From Halomonas sp. (lineage in GTDB: Bacteria; Pseudomonadota; Gammaproteobacteria; Pseudomonadales; Halomonadaceae): DNA of 64,000 bases. Shown piece after piece: positions 50,322 through 60,446 of this stretch (positions are counted from its first letter, which is position 1; each line of letters starts with the position of its first letter). Under the pieces are notes generated by a model that had not been told where the DNA came from, ran no database searches, and saw only the letters and a program-made list of their open reading frames with translations. The stretch spans positions 1 through 64,000 of the forward strand of contig NZ_JAFWFN010000023.1 of NCBI RefSeq assembly GCF_017515565.1, in the 5' to 3' direction. The position numbers were made by a program, and so were the translations under genes.

Positions 50322-51741
50322 TTTAACCGCCCTAGAACACGCCCGCGTGCTGGTGGTGGGAGACGTAATGCTTGACCGCTACTGGCACGGTGGCACAACG
50401 CGTATTTCGCCAGAAGCGCCGGTGCCAGTAGTGCGTGTGGAGAACGCCGACGACCGGCCTGGCGGTGCTGCGAACGTCGCGCTTAATGTGGCCTCCCTTG
50501 GAGGCCATGCTGCTTTGGCAGGCGTCGTTGGAGAGGATGACAACGCTGAGCTATTGACGTCGCGCTTGATGGCTTCAAATGTAAGTACTTACTTTCAGCG
50601 AAGCTCAGAAATACCCACGATTACGAAGCTTCGTGTGATGAGCCGCAACCAGCAGTTGCTGCGCTTAGATTTTGAGCAGAGCCTTGAGGGGGTCGATACT
50701 TCAGCGCTGTTAGCACAAGTCGAAAAAGCGCTGCCAGCCTGCGATGTGGTGATCCTCTCCGATTACGGTAAAGGCACGCTCAATCAGGTGGAGAAGCTGA
50801 TTGCGATGGCCCGGGCCCATGGTAAACGGGTGCTGATTGACCCTAAGGGCCAGGACTTCAGCAAGTACCGCGGCGCCAGCTTGATTACCCCCAACTTAAC
50901 CGAGTTTGAAGCGGTGGTTGGGCTGTGTGCGACCGATGACGTGCTTGCCCAACGCGGTGAGGCGCTGCGTACCGAGCTTGAATTGGAAGCCTTGCTCATC
51001 ACCCGCAGTGAAAAAGGCATGACCCTAATTCGTGAAGGCCATGCGCCGCTGCACCTACCTACCCGCGCTCAGGAAGTGTTCGACGTAACCGGCGCGGGCG
51101 ATACCGTGATTGGCTTGATGGGCCTCGCCCTGGCCGCAGGCCACGCATTGCCGGAAGCCATGATGCTGGCTAACCTGGGTGCTGGTCTCGTGGTCGCTAA
51201 GCCGGGCACCGCAACGCTCTCGGTTGCCGAGCTATATACCGCGCTGCACGGTGACAAGCTTGCGGAGTTTGGCGTAATTGAGCAGACCCCGCTGGTGGAA
51301 GCGGTTCGTGGCGCCCAGCTTCGCGGCGAGCGGGTGGTGATGACCAACGGCTGCTTCGATATCCTCCATGCTGGCCACGTGGCGTATCTTGAGCAGGCTA
51401 AACGCTTGGGGGACAGGTTGATCGTTGCCGTCAATGACGATGCATCCATAGGCCGCCTAAAAGGTCCCAAGCGGCCGATCAACCCGTTGAGCCGTCGTAT
51501 GCAGGTACTGGCAGGCTTGGGGGCGGTGGACTGGGTGGTACCGTTTAGTGACGATACGCCCCAAGCGCTTATTGAGACCGTGCTGCCGGACATTCTGGTG
51601 AAAGGCGGCGACTACCGCCCTGAAGACATCGCGGGTGGTGAAGCGGTGATGGCCAACGGCGGCGAAGTGAAGGTATTGGGCTTTGAAGATGGCGTGTCGA
51701 CGACGGCAATGATTAGCTCTATTTTGGATCGCGAGCGTTAA
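50311..51741 (+). CDS. hldE: Bifunctional heptose 7-phosphate kinase / heptose 1-phosphate adenylyltransferase
   Basis: This 476-residue fusion enzyme catalyses two steps of ADP-heptose synthesis. The N-terminal ribokinase-type domain (about 1-320) has [21 protein letters not shown] and the anion hole [12 protein letters not shown]. The C-terminal adenylyltransferase (about 340-476) has [16 protein letters not shown] and [16 protein letters not shown]. It overlaps the heptosyltransferase I start upstream and waaA downstream (TAATG), giving a three-gene co-translated LPS operon. Confidence 0.97.
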   Translation: MKVDLTALEHARVLVVGDVMLDRYWHGGTTRISPEAPVPVVRVENADDRPGGAANVALNVASLGGHAALAGVVGEDDNAELLTSRLMASNVSTYFQRSSEIPTITKLRVMSRNQQLLRLDFEQSLEGVDTSALLAQVEKALPACDVVILSDYGKGTLNQVEKLIAMARAHGKRVLIDPKGQDFSKYRGASLITPNLTEFEAVVGLCATDDVLAQRGEALRTELELEALLITRSEKGMTLIREGHAPLHLPTRAQEVFDVTGAGDTVIGLMGLALAAGHALPEAMMLANLGAGLVVAKPGTATLSVAELYTALHGDKLAEFGVIEQTPLVEAVRGAQLRGERVVMTNGCFDILHAGHVAYLEQAKRLGDRLIVAVNDDASIGRLKGPKRPINPLSRRMQVLAGLGAVDWVVPFSDDTPQALIETVLPDILVKGGDYRPEDIAGGEAVMANGGEVKVLGFEDGVSTTAMISSILDRER

Positions 51742-53033
51742 TGTCGCTTCCGACTTGGCCTCGGTGGGCTTATTCGGCGGTGCTTTATACACTGTCTCCG
51801 CTGATTACTTGGCGTATTTGGCGAGAGCAAGTACTTACTTACTCCCGCCTTCAGCGGCTGGGTTTGCGCCTTGGCGAACTCCCACCGGCGCCGCGCATTT
51901 GGCTGCACTGTGCCTCCGTGGGGGAAGTGCGCGCTGCTCGCCCGCTAATAGAGGGCTTGCTGGCGCGTTACCCGCAGCACAGCCTGCTGCTTACCACCAT
52001 GACTGCTACCGGCGCCCAGCAGGCCCAAGCGCTGATGGGTGAGCAAACCGCTGCTGATCAAGCAAGGCTTGCCCACTGTTTTTTGCCGCTAGATTATCCT
52101 GGCGCGGCTAAGCGCTTCCTCAACCGCGTTAATCCCAAGGTTGCCCTGCTGTTTGAAACCGAGCTGTGGCCCAATCTGCTCCACGCTTGCCACCAACAAG
52201 CGGTGCCTGTTGTGGTGGTGAACGGTCGGCTATCGCCGCGGGCCTTTGCACGCTATCAGCGTCTGCGCTCGCTGATGGCTAGCGCTTTAGCGAACCTGAC
52301 GTGGCTGGCGGCGAAATCGGCAGCCGATGCTGAGCGCTTTCAAGCCCTCGGCGCGCGGGTCGAGGTCACTACGGTGGTGGGGTCGTTAAAATTTGAGCTC
52401 GCTCCCCAAGATAAAGCGATAGAAGAGAGTGAGCGCTTACTTCGAAAGTGGGGGGAGCGGCCTGTATGGGTGGCAGGCTCCACCCGTGAAGGAGAAGAGG
52501 TGCTACTGCTAGAAGCGCACCGTCAACTGTGTAAGCGCTTCCCTAAGGCGCTATTGGTGCTAGTGCCGCGCCACCCCCAGCGTTTTGATGACGTGGCCGC
52601 TCTCTGCACTAACGGTGGGTGGGTGCTAAGCCGCCGCAGCCAGCAGCAGGCCGTCACGCCACAAACGCAGGTTTACCTGGGGGATACGCTAGGTGAGTTG
52701 GCAGCGCTGTATGCAGCAGGCAGCGTGGCCTATGTGGGGGGGAGCTTAGTGCCATTGGGTGGCCACAACGTGCTTGAACCAGCGGCGTTGGGTAAGCCGG
52801 TGCTCAGCGGCCCCTTTATAGAGAACTTTGACGACGTGGCCGAGCCGCTGCTAGCCGTTGGCGCACTCACGCTGGTCAGCACGCCCGATGCGCTAGCGGC
52901 AAGGCTGGCCGAGTATTTTAACGAGCCAGGGCGTGCTCGCGAGCAGGGTGAGGCAGGGCGGGTTGTCATCAATGCCCATCGAGGCGCGCTAGCGCGCACT
53001 CTCGAAGGGCTTGATTGTTGGTTAGGGCGTTGA
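51741..53033 (+). CDS. waaA: Kdo transferase WaaA
   Basis: This 430-residue inner-membrane GT30 enzyme adds Kdo to lipid IVA. The N-terminal anchor is followed by IWLHCASVGEVRAARPLIEGL, with the catalytic Glu in the SVGE motif, and ALLFETELWPNLL. The C-terminal half has VAYVGGSLVPLGGHNVLEP, a donor-binding signature. Its TGA directly abuts the convergent rpiA stop, with no spacer or visible terminator. Whether it adds one Kdo or two cannot be read, though the nearby kdkA suggests one. Confidence 0.96.
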   Translation: MSLPTWPRWAYSAVLYTLSPLITWRIWREQVLTYSRLQRLGLRLGELPPAPRIWLHCASVGEVRAARPLIEGLLARYPQHSLLLTTMTATGAQQAQALMGEQTAADQARLAHCFLPLDYPGAAKRFLNRVNPKVALLFETELWPNLLHACHQQAVPVVVVNGRLSPRAFARYQRLRSLMASALANLTWLAAKSAADAERFQALGARVEVTTVVGSLKFELAPQDKAIEESERLLRKWGERPVWVAGSTREGEEVLLLEAHRQLCKRFPKALLVLVPRHPQRFDDVAALCTNGGWVLSRRSQQQAVTPQTQVYLGDTLGELAALYAAGSVAYVGGSLVPLGGHNVLEPAALGKPVLSGPFIENFDDVAEPLLAVGALTLVSTPDALAARLAEYFNEPGRAREQGEAGRVVINAHRGALARTLEGLDCWLGR

Positions 53034-53708
53034 TTAGCGTAGCGCAGTACGCTCTACGCCATCCGCTTTACCCAATAGCAGTACATCGGCACCGCGAGCA
53101 GCAAACAAACCGTTGGTAACCACGCCTACAATGGCATTAATCCGTGTTTCCATGGCGACGGGGTCGTCGATCATAAAATCAAAGCAGTCGATGATTTGAT
53201 TACCGTTATCGGTCACGACACCTTGCCGATACACAGGGTCTGCGCCTAGTTTGACCAACTCTCTGGCCACGTAGGAGCGCGCCATAGGGATAACTTCTAC
53301 CGGCAGTGGAAAGCTACCGAGCCGAGCCACTTCTTTCGAGCCGTCGGCGATGCAGATAAAACGTTCAGCGCAGGCGGCAACAATTTTTTCCCGGGTAAGC
53401 GCTGCACCGCCGCCTTTTATCATGTGTAAGTGAGCATTAACTTCGTCTGCGCCATCTATGTAGAAAGGGATGTTGCCAACACTGTTAAGCTCAAATACCT
53501 CAATGTCTAAGGCTTGTAGGCGCTTAGCACTCGCCTCTGAGCTGGCAACGGCCCCTTTGAAGCGGTCACGTAGCGGGCCCAAGCGGTCAATAAACAAGTT
53601 GGCGGTTGAGCCTGTGCCGATACCCAGCACGGTATCTTTCTCAAGGTGAGGTTCTATCTCTTTAATGGCAGCGTCCGCCACGGCGGCTTTTAGTTCATCT
53701 TGGGTCAT
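53034..53708 (-). CDS. rpiA: Ribose-5-phosphate isomerase A
   Basis: This 224-residue enzyme interconverts ribose 5-phosphate and ribulose 5-phosphate. [34 protein letters not shown] and [27 protein letters not shown] contain all active-site residues of the RpiA family. The ATG at 53708 ([10 protein letters not shown]) was chosen, since the 58-residue upstream extension is unlike the family. It is divergent from ilvA, with about 160 bases between, and tail-to-tail with waaA. Confidence 0.96.
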   Translation of the reverse strand: MTQDELKAAVADAAIKEIEPHLEKDTVLGIGTGSTANLFIDRLGPLRDRFKGAVASSEASAKRLQALDIEVFELNSVGNIPFYIDGADEVNAHLHMIKGGGAALTREKIVAACAERFICIADGSKEVARLGSFPLPVEVIPMARSYVARELVKLGADPVYRQGVVTDNGNQIIDCFDFMIDDPVAMETRINAIVGVVTNGLFAARGADVLLLGKADGVERTALR

Positions 53709-53869
53709 TGTGTTTTCCAGCGTCAGGATTGGCAGGTGGTCCCTAGTATAACGGCCCAAGCGGCAACTGCCGATGGAAACGCTGCTAGACGTCGCTAGGC
53801 GTAATCTGCTACCAATAAGAGCTTTGTCCGTACCCCTATGGGTCACGCTATTTTTTCTGGGAATCCCGC

Positions 53870-55384
53870 ATGCTCGAAGCAACCGTCAAAAAGATCCTCC
53901 AAGCCCGCGTTTACGAAGCCGCTTGTGAGACACCCATTTCGCCTGCTCCCTTTTTGTCGCGTCGCTTTCATAACCAAATTTTAATTAAGCGCGAAGATTT
54001 GCAGCCGGTATTCTCGTTCAAAATTCGTGGCGCCTATAACAAAATGGCCCAGCTCACCGAAGAGCAGAAAGCCAAAGGGGTGATCGCCGCATCAGCAGGC
54101 AATCATGCCCAAGGGTTGGCTATGGCAGCTAAGCTAATGGGCGTTAAAGCCATCATTGTGATGCCCCGCATTACCCCTGATATCAAGGTTCAGGCGGTGC
54201 GTGCTCGTGGGGCTAAAGTCATCCTGAAAGGCGATGCCTTTGCCGCCGCTGCTGAGCACGCGCAGGAATTAATCAAAGAGCACGGCTATACCTACATCCC
54301 GCCCTTTGATGATATTGATGTGGTGGCAGGCCAGGGCACCATTGGCGTAGAAATTCTGCGGCAGCACAGTGGCCGTCTAGACGCTATTTTCATCCCGGTG
54401 GGGGGCGGTGGGTTAATCGCTGGAGTGGCTGCCTATGTGAAGTACTTGCGTCCTGATATCAAGATTATTGGTGTAGAAGCCGAAGACAGCGCCTGCCTGA
54501 AAGCCGCCTTAGAGGCGGGTGAGCGGGTGGTGCTGGAGCAGGTGGGTGTATTCGCCGAGGGCGTGGCGGTTGCACAAATTGGCGAGGTGCCGTTCTCACT
54601 TGTGCGCGACTTGGTTGATGAGGTGATTACCGTCAACACCGATGAAATGTGCGCTGCGGTGAAAGATATCTTTGAAGATACGCGTGCGGTGGCAGAAACC
54701 TCGGGTGCGCTTTCGCTGGCGGGGCTGAAAAAGTACGTGCAGCAAACGGGTGTTGAAGGCCAAACGCTGATTTGCATCAACTCGGGGGCTAACACCAACT
54801 TTGACCGCCTGCAGCATATCGCTGAACGCACCGAGCTTGGTGAACAGCGTGAAGCGATCTTAGCGGTGACGATTTCCGAGAAGCCCGGCAGTTTTAAAAA
54901 ATTCTGCCGTACCTTGGGCAAGCGCATGGTGACTGAGTTTAGCTATCGCTACGCTGATAATAGCGAAGCCCACATCTTTGTCGGTGTGCAGGTGAAGCCC
55001 GGTGGGGAAGACCGCCAAGCGGTACTGGATAAGCTCCGCGAAGGGGGCTATCAGGTGGAAGACCTTACCGATAATGAGCTAGCGAAACTGCATATTCGTC
55101 ACCTTAGTGGTGGCCGCCCCAGCGAGCGCTTCGAAGAGGAGCTTTACCGCTTCGAGTTTCCCGAGCGGCCAGGGGCGTTGATGAACTTCCTAACCCAGCT
55201 GCCCCATGACTGGAATATTTCGCTGTTTCATTACCGCAACCACGGTGCCGCTTACGGGCGCGTATTGGTGGGCATGCAAGTGCCGAGCAGTGACCGCACC
55301 CATGTGGCTGAATATTTAGATGCGATTGGATACCGCTATTGGCAGGAGAGCGATAATCCAGCCTATCGCTTGTTTATGGCCTAG
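53870..55384 (+). CDS. ilvA: Threonine ammonia-lyase (biosynthetic)
   Basis: This 504-residue PLP enzyme deaminates threonine to 2-oxobutanoate, the first step of isoleucine synthesis. PLP is bound by Lys51 in [11 protein letters not shown], and the phosphate loop is [10 protein letters not shown]. About the last 170 residues are two ACT-like regulatory domains ([15 protein letters not shown] in the second), where isoleucine inhibits. The length fits the regulated biosynthetic form rather than the short catabolic TdcB. Single gene. Confidence 0.96.
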   Translation: MLEATVKKILQARVYEAACETPISPAPFLSRRFHNQILIKREDLQPVFSFKIRGAYNKMAQLTEEQKAKGVIAASAGNHAQGLAMAAKLMGVKAIIVMPRITPDIKVQAVRARGAKVILKGDAFAAAAEHAQELIKEHGYTYIPPFDDIDVVAGQGTIGVEILRQHSGRLDAIFIPVGGGGLIAGVAAYVKYLRPDIKIIGVEAEDSACLKAALEAGERVVLEQVGVFAEGVAVAQIGEVPFSLVRDLVDEVITVNTDEMCAAVKDIFEDTRAVAETSGALSLAGLKKYVQQTGVEGQTLICINSGANTNFDRLQHIAERTELGEQREAILAVTISEKPGSFKKFCRTLGKRMVTEFSYRYADNSEAHIFVGVQVKPGGEDRQAVLDKLREGGYQVEDLTDNELAKLHIRHLSGGRPSERFEEELYRFEFPERPGALMNFLTQLPHDWNISLFHYRNHGAAYGRVLVGMQVPSSDRTHVAEYLDAIGYRYWQESDNPAYRLFMA

Positions 55385-55799
55385 CGGTATGTGAGTGCTC
55401 ACTAACGCCATGAGTGAGAGCAGCCAAGCAGTCTAAACGCTATGAAACGTTTAATTGGGCGTTAAAAATAGCGCTTATCGCTGTTGTCAACAGGCCCTTA
55501 TAGTCCTATAGTCATGATCGAAATTAATGCAATGTGTCTCCTTTCCAAAGGCAAAGCCTGGGCGACGCACTGAGGGGTATTTGGCAACCGTGAAAGACGT
55601 TGGAGAAGAGGCATGCGGCGGAAGAAGCCTGATATGGTGATGGCGTTAACAGTGGTGTTTTTACTCGGCGTACTCGCCACTGGATATGCGCAGGCAGTGT
55701 CGGGGAGTTAACCGACTAGGTTAACCTTCCCGCGCATTCAGCTCACGCTGCTGCACCTACTGGTAATTAATCGTTTTGAAAACGGGCTGCCCTCTAGGG
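55385..55799. other. Intergenic region between ilvA and fthC
   Basis: This 415-base stretch holds one short open frame with a good ribosome site (55613-55711) and a terminator at its right end. The first 228 bases show no recognisable gene; a promoter for the small frame probably lies there. A 60-codon minus-strand frame at 55498-55680 has no support. Confidence 0.6.
55613..55711 (+). CDS. Small membrane protein, 32 residues, function unknown
   Basis: This short gene starts at an ATG five bases after GGAGAAG and encodes a basic start (MRRKKPD) followed by one hydrophobic helix (about residues 8-28, VMALTVVFLLGVLATGYAQA). The layout is that of a single-pass small membrane protein. It has its own terminator about 70 bases downstream and is not in frame with ilvA. 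I do not recognise it and cannot give a function; it could also be spurious. Confidence 0.5.
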   Translation: MRRKKPDMVMALTVVFLLGVLATGYAQAVSGS

Positions 55800-55812
55800 T
55801 TAGCCCGTTTTT
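55779..55812 (+). terminator. Terminator overlapping the 3' end of fthC
   Basis: AAAACGGGCT (55779-55788) and AGCCCGTTTT (55802-55811) form a ten-base stem ending in TTTTT on the plus strand, so it terminates the small-protein transcript. The right arm includes the last codons of fthC on the opposite strand; read that way, the left arm supplies a T-run for fthC as well. Confidence 0.8.
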
Positions 55813-56447
55813 GTTGGACGAACCGTCAATTGGTCGCTGACGACGGCATTAAGCGGAATGTCCCAAGGCTCCACGGGGAGGGCCTCTACCTGCTGGCAGG
55901 CATGGGCAACACCGATTAGTGCGGGGGCAGGCCCTTTTCTCTGCATGAAGGCGAGACTACGGTCATAAAAACCGCCGCCCATGCCCATGCGGTTTGCTTC
56001 AGCATCAAAGCCTACCAGCGGCACAATCAACGTATCCAATGCCCAGGCCGGTAATCGATGACGCCTGTTGGCTGCGAAGCGAGGGCAGGGCTCGGCAATG
56101 CCAAACCGGTTTTTAACCATCGGCGTTGTGCCCCGATAAACAACAAACCAGAGACTATTGGCGCTGAAAGGGCGTAGTACAGGTAGATAAACCTCGACAT
56201 TACGCTGGCGCAGCCAAGGTAGTAGCGGTGTTGGGTCAATCTCACCATTCACCGGTAGATAGAGGCTGATGCGTCTAGCACGGCGAATTTCGGGCAGCCG
56301 TTTTAGCCGTTGGCAAAGGGCAGTGGCGGCCTGGCGCTGTTGGTAAGGGGAAAGTGCCTGTCGCTTGCGCTTGAGTTCGCGCCGCAGGGCGCGCTTATCA
56401 TCCAAGCGGCAATGGTAAGCGATATGACGGGAAGAGAGGTCGTGCAT
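55800..56447 (-). CDS. fthC: 5-formyltetrahydrofolate cyclo-ligase
   Basis: This 215-residue enzyme (YgfA) converts 5-formyl-THF to 5,10-methenyl-THF with ATP. The start of the folded part is KRALRRELKRKRQALSP, and the ATP/folate site is NRMGMGGGFYDRSLAF. The ATG at 56447 gives a longer N-terminal leader than usual (about 17 extra residues); an internal start is possible. It lies directly downstream of the 6S RNA gene, the conserved ssrS-ygfA arrangement in gammaproteobacteria, and is probably partly co-transcribed with it. Confidence 0.93.
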   Translation of the reverse strand: MHDLSSRHIAYHCRLDDKRALRRELKRKRQALSPYQQRQAATALCQRLKRLPEIRRARRISLYLPVNGEIDPTPLLPWLRQRNVEVYLPVLRPFSANSLWFVVYRGTTPMVKNRFGIAEPCPRFAANRRHRLPAWALDTLIVPLVGFDAEANRMGMGGGFYDRSLAFMQRKGPAPALIGVAHACQQVEALPVEPWDIPLNAVVSDQLTVRPTKTG

Positions 56448-56452
56448 TGAAA

Positions 56453-56637
56453 GTGTTCCCCAGAGTGCCGCTGTCGTTCTGGCCCTGAACCTACTGGTTC
56501 AGGTGGGTGGCCGCAGCCAGACCGTCAGGCTTTCCGACGCACGGACATGCACACGGGCCTGGCTAGCATTTGGCCCCCTGGGTACTGCGCATAGGCTCGA
56601 GGGACTATAACGACTGGCGTACACCCCAGAGAACACC
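56453..56637 (-). ncRNA. ssrS: 6S RNA
   Basis: This roughly 185-base RNA inhibits sigma70 RNA polymerase in stationary phase by mimicking an open promoter. On the minus strand the ends GTGTTCTCTGGGGTG and CACTCTGGGGAACAC form the closing stem. The 3' region has the GAACCAGTAGGTTC hairpin seen in enteric 6S RNA (GAACCAAGGGTTC), and GTCCGTGCGTCGGAAAGCC matches the central-bubble strand. Position between zapA and fthC is the conserved one. End points are estimates. Confidence 0.9.
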
Positions 56638-56677
56638 ACTATCCTACCAGAGCCAGGGCTAATGCCAAAGTATCGCG

Positions 56678-56986
56678 TTAAGGTTCTTCGACACGGCGCG
56701 TTTTGGCCAGTGCGCGTTCAAGCCGGTCATTCAAGCGGCTGAGGTTCGCTTCGCCAGCACGGTGCTCGTCTAACGTTTCAAGCAACTCGTGGGTAATATT
56801 AAGCGCCGCCATAATGGCAATCCGCTCACTGCCCAGCACGCTACTTTGAGCATGGATGCCTTGCATGGCGCGGTCTAAATAGCGAGCAGCGCGCTCAAGC
56901 TTGGCTTCTTCACCGGTATCGCAGGCAATTACATAGCTGCGACCCAGTAGGGTGACTTCTTTGGTTGGCCGCTTAGCGTTACTCAT
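56678..56986 (-). CDS. zapA: Cell division protein ZapA
   Basis: This 102-residue protein bundles FtsZ filaments at the division ring. It has an N-terminal globular head (VTLLGRSYVIACDTGEE) and a long C-terminal coiled coil (about 50-100, AALNITHELLETLDEH). The ATG at 56986 follows TGGAG at good spacing; a GTG at 57001 overlaps that site. It is transcribed toward the 6S RNA gene and divergent from the ygfB-like gene. Confidence 0.92.
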   Translation of the reverse strand: MSNAKRPTKEVTLLGRSYVIACDTGEEAKLERAARYLDRAMQGIHAQSSVLGSERIAIMAALNITHELLETLDEHRAGEANLSRLNDRLERALAKTRRVEEP

Positions 56987-57155
56987 CAAAGGCTCCAGCA
57001 CAGGTCATTTTGTTGACCGATGCGTTAACATCACTGCATAGGAAGGATAGACGGCGTTCACTATAAGAGAGCCGCTTACGTGGGGTCAACGCGCAGGCGC
57101 GCCGAACGTTGTTCTATTGTATTCGTCTTCACTTACTCTAAAGCGAGTTATTACC

Positions 57156-57734
57156 ATGTCTCTTATTGAAGAGCGCCAGGACTTTTCTGACGTTGCGGAT
57201 GTGTTTCTACTGCATGGCAGCATGCAGTCCCCGGCTTTTTTGGACGGTCGCCTGTCTGGCCTCTTGGCACTGCGTGATATTACCGCCCAAGCGTGGCTGG
57301 AGGAGGTCTGCTTAAGCCTAGGCGTTGAGCAACCCCGTGATGAGGCCAGCGCTGAACGGTTACTAGGCTGGCGTCAGCAAACGTTGGAAGCGCTTAGCGC
57401 CAGCGATTTGAATTATGCCCCGTTGCTGCCTGATGAACTGTTCTCGTTGGCCGAGCAGGCCCAGGGCCTGAAAGAGTGGACGCTAGGCTTTATGGAAGTT
57501 GTCGAAGACGTTGCCGACGAGTCAATGCGTGAACGCTGGTCGCAAACCCTACGCGAAGCCATTGATGACTTGGCAGGACTTGCGCAGATCGAAACTGATA
57601 TCGACGATAGCCCTGAAAACGAGAACGACCTATTTGCACTGACTGAGCACGCGCGTATGGCGGCCATGTTGCTGTATACCGAACAACATCCCGGCATGCC
57701 CCAGGTTGAACAAACTGACACCCCCGTTCACTAA
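57156..57734 (+). CDS. UPF0149 (YgfB) family protein
   Basis: This 192-residue acidic protein is of the YgfB/UPF0149 family, whose gene often sits next to zapA and pepP, as here. It is all-helical, with FLLHGSMQSPAFLDGRLSGLLAL and GFMEVVEDVADES as family-like stretches. The start MSLIEERQDF at 57156 is preferred to an upstream in-frame ATG by likeness to relatives; the ribosome site is weak. The function in this organism is unknown. It lies 48 bases before pepP. Confidence 0.9.
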   Translation: MSLIEERQDFSDVADVFLLHGSMQSPAFLDGRLSGLLALRDITAQAWLEEVCLSLGVEQPRDEASAERLLGWRQQTLEALSASDLNYAPLLPDELFSLAEQAQGLKEWTLGFMEVVEDVADESMRERWSQTLREAIDDLAGLAQIETDIDDSPENENDLFALTEHARMAAMLLYTEQHPGMPQVEQTDTPVH

Positions 57735-57782
57735 GTTTTTTACGTAATCTCTAATCCAGCCCATTAATTGTTAGGAGTCGAT

Positions 57783-59123
57783 ATGTTGCCTGAGCTATTG
57801 CCCCGCCCCGCAGCGATTGAGCCAGCCGAGTACCGTAAGCGGTGCGAGGCGCTGATAGCGCAGCTACCGAAAAATGCTGCCATGGTGGTGCCAGGTGCTT
57901 CTTTGGTAACGCGATCCCACGATAGCGAGTACGCGTTTCGCCAGCAGAGCGACTTCTACTACCTAACCGGCATTCAAGAGCCAGACGGGTTGTTGGTGCT
58001 GCTGCCCGACCGCGAGGAAGGGCAAAGCGTGGTGTTTTGCCAAGACCGCGACCCCACTCTGGAAGCCTGGACGGGTAGGCGGCTGGGCGCTCAGGGTGTT
58101 GAGCGCCTGCATGGTATTGACCAGGCGTATGAAAATGTCCAGCGTGATGAGCTGTTGCCAAGCCTGCTGGATGGCCGCGAGCTGCTCTATGCACCGCTGG
58201 ATAACCCCGAGGCCTTAAGCATTGCAGAAGACGCGTTAGCCCATGCTCAGGCTGGGTTGCGGCGAGGTAAGCCAGCGCTAAAAGGCTGGCTAGATAGCCG
58301 ACCGCTAACTCACCAAATGCGCTTGATTAAGAGCCCTGCAGAAATCGCGCTGCTGCGCCATGCGGCAGCAATTTCCGCCCAGGCCCATGTTCGTGCTATG
58401 CGCGTTTGCCAACCAGGGTTGAGTGAGTACCAACTGCAGGCGGAACTGGAGCACGAGTTCAGGTGGCAGGGTGCCAGTGGGCCAGCTTACAGCACTATTG
58501 TGGGCGGCGGCGCTAACGCCTGCGTGCTGCACTATATTGAAAATAGCGATGTACTGGATGCGGAGACGCTGGTGCTTATCGATGCAGGCGCCGAATTTGA
58601 TCTGTATGCCGGGGATATTACGCGTACCTTCCCTGTTAGTGGGCGTTTTAGCGAGGCCCAGCGGGCGCTTTACCAGGTTGTCTTAGAGGCCCAAGAGCGC
58701 GCTATCCAAGCGGTTGCGCCTGGTGCAAGCTTGGCGGATATCCACCAAGGGGTGGTTCGAGACTTGACCGCAGGCTTGATCTCTCTAGGGCTGTTAGAGG
58801 GCGATGTAGAGGCGCGTATTGATGATGAGAGCTATCGTCGCTTCTATCTGCACTCCACGTCCCACTGGCTAGGGCTGGATGTTCACGATGTGGGTACTTA
58901 CCGCCTTGATGAGAAAACCCCGCGCCCGCTGGTAGAAGGGATGGTGCTGACTATTGAACCTGGCCTGTATGTCCCTGAAGACGACGAACTTCCGGCGGCT
59001 TATCGCGGTATCGGTATTCGCATTGAAGACAATGTGGTGGTGACTTCAGCAGGGTATGAGGTGCTTACCTCAGGCGTGCCTAAGCAGGTGGCTGAAATTG
59101 AGCAGTTGATGGCCAATAAATAG
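57783..59123 (+). CDS. pepP: Xaa-Pro aminopeptidase P
   Basis: This 446-residue dimanganese peptidase removes N-terminal residues before proline. It has an N-terminal domain (1-175) and a pita-bread C-terminal domain with the metal ligands: two Asp in LIDAGAEFDLYAGDITRTFP, His in STSHWLGLDVHDVG, Glu in LTIEPGLY and Glu in GIRIEDNVVV. AGGAG lies seven bases before the ATG at 57783. Its place upstream of ubiH-ubiI is as in E. coli. Confidence 0.96.
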   Translation: MLPELLPRPAAIEPAEYRKRCEALIAQLPKNAAMVVPGASLVTRSHDSEYAFRQQSDFYYLTGIQEPDGLLVLLPDREEGQSVVFCQDRDPTLEAWTGRRLGAQGVERLHGIDQAYENVQRDELLPSLLDGRELLYAPLDNPEALSIAEDALAHAQAGLRRGKPALKGWLDSRPLTHQMRLIKSPAEIALLRHAAAISAQAHVRAMRVCQPGLSEYQLQAELEHEFRWQGASGPAYSTIVGGGANACVLHYIENSDVLDAETLVLIDAGAEFDLYAGDITRTFPVSGRFSEAQRALYQVVLEAQERAIQAVAPGASLADIHQGVVRDLTAGLISLGLLEGDVEARIDDESYRRFYLHSTSHWLGLDVHDVGTYRLDEKTPRPLVEGMVLTIEPGLYVPEDDELPAAYRGIGIRIEDNVVVTSAGYEVLTSGVPKQVAEIEQLMANK

Positions 59124-59196
59124 CCGCTGAGAGTAAAGCTGTTTCTGCATTATGTAAATTACGTTACGGTTTACGATAAAGTTTCAGGAGAAGCCC

Positions 59197-60421
59197 ATGC
59201 TAGGCGCTAAGCAGGAGAAACAAACGCTCAGCCACGATATCGCAATAGTCGGCGGTGGGCTGGTAGGGGCAAGCTTGGGCTGTGCATTGGCGCCGCTGAT
59301 TGAGCGATACGGCTGGCGCGTGGCGATTATTGAAGCGGCAGCGTTGCCCGAAAACAGCCAGGAAACGCCCTGGCAGCCCAGCTTTGATGCCAGGGCCAGC
59401 GCTATTGCCGAAGGGTCTGCTCAGCGCTTTCGCCAACTGGGCGTGTGGGAAGCCATGCAGCAAGAAGGAGCGCCCATTGAGCGCATTCATATTAGTGAAC
59501 GAGGGCGCTTAGGCGCGGCGCGGTTAAGCGCTAAAGAGCTGGGTGTTGCAGCATTAGGGCATGTCATACCCAATGCCTGGATGGGGCGCGTGCTTCACCA
59601 GCAGCTTCAGCGGTTGCCCATAGAGTGGTACTGCCCGGCTAAAGTTGACCAGCTAACGCCTCAAGCCTACGGCCACCACTTAGTGCTCTCTGATGGAAGC
59701 GAGCTAACGGCGGCGCTCACTATTTTGGCAGACGGTGGACGTTCCGGTCTTAGAGCAGCTGGGTATCAGTAGCCGCCACCACTCTTATGAACAAACCGCG
59801 CTGATTGCCCATGTTGGAGTTAGCCAACCCCATCAAGGCGTGGCCTATGAGCGATTTACCGCAGAAGGCCCCATTGCGCTGCTGCCGTTACCGGGCCAAG
59901 CCATGGAGCTAGTATGGACCCATGCCAGTGGCGCCGATCAAGCGCGCTTAGCCCTATCTGACCGGGCGTTTTTGCATCAATTACAAACCGCCTTTGGCGA
60001 CCGGGTTGGACGTTTTACGCGGGTTGGGCAGCGTTTCAGCTATCCGCTATCGCTGGTCACTGCCGAAGAATCCGTACGGCCTGGGTTGGCGGTACTGGGC
60101 AATGCGGCCCATGCGCTTCATCCGGTCGCAGGTCAGGGATTCAATCTTGCGCTACGCTCGGTAATGGATCTAGTGGAAGCGCTGGAGCAGGGTGCCCAGC
60201 ATCAGCGAACGCTGGGCGATATGCCAACGCTTCTTGCCTTTGAACAGCGGCGTGCCCGAGACAGGGCCAACGTTATCCGATTTAGCGACGGCTTGGTGCG
60301 TTTATTCGGATACTCGCTGCCCCTGTTGCCCCATGCCCGCGCGGCAGGGCTGATTGGGCTTAATTTGATAGGCCCGCTGCGCCGTGGCCTTGCGCGTCGG
60401 GCAATGGGCCTGGAGCGTTGA
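59197..60421 (+). pseudogene. ubiH: 2-octaprenyl-6-methoxyphenol hydroxylase, frameshifted
   Basis: This FAD monooxygenase of ubiquinone synthesis is split between two frames. The first (59197-59772) has the Rossmann motif IAIVGGGLVGASLGCALAP and the NADP-side motif LTILADGGRSGLRA, then stops. The second (readable from about 59735 to 60421) continues QLGISSRHHSYEQTALIAHV and contains the FAD motif VLGNAAHALHPVAGQGFNLA. The frames join near 59755 (AGAGCAG) with one base too many or two too few. The joined protein would be about 407 residues, the normal length. AGGAG precedes the start. Both halves look undecayed, so either the lesion is recent or it is a sequencing error. Confidence 0.92.
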
Positions 60422-60446
60422 TTTACTAAGCCATTAAGGGACTGCT

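Noticed and set aside
55498-55680. 60-codon minus-strand frame between ilvA and fthC
   Set aside because: It has no ribosome site or family likeness and lies antisense to the better-supported 32-residue frame.
59735-60421. Treating the second ubiH frame as a separate gene starting at GTG 59735
   Set aside because: It lacks the FAD-binding N-terminus, has no ribosome site, and continues the upstream protein exactly.
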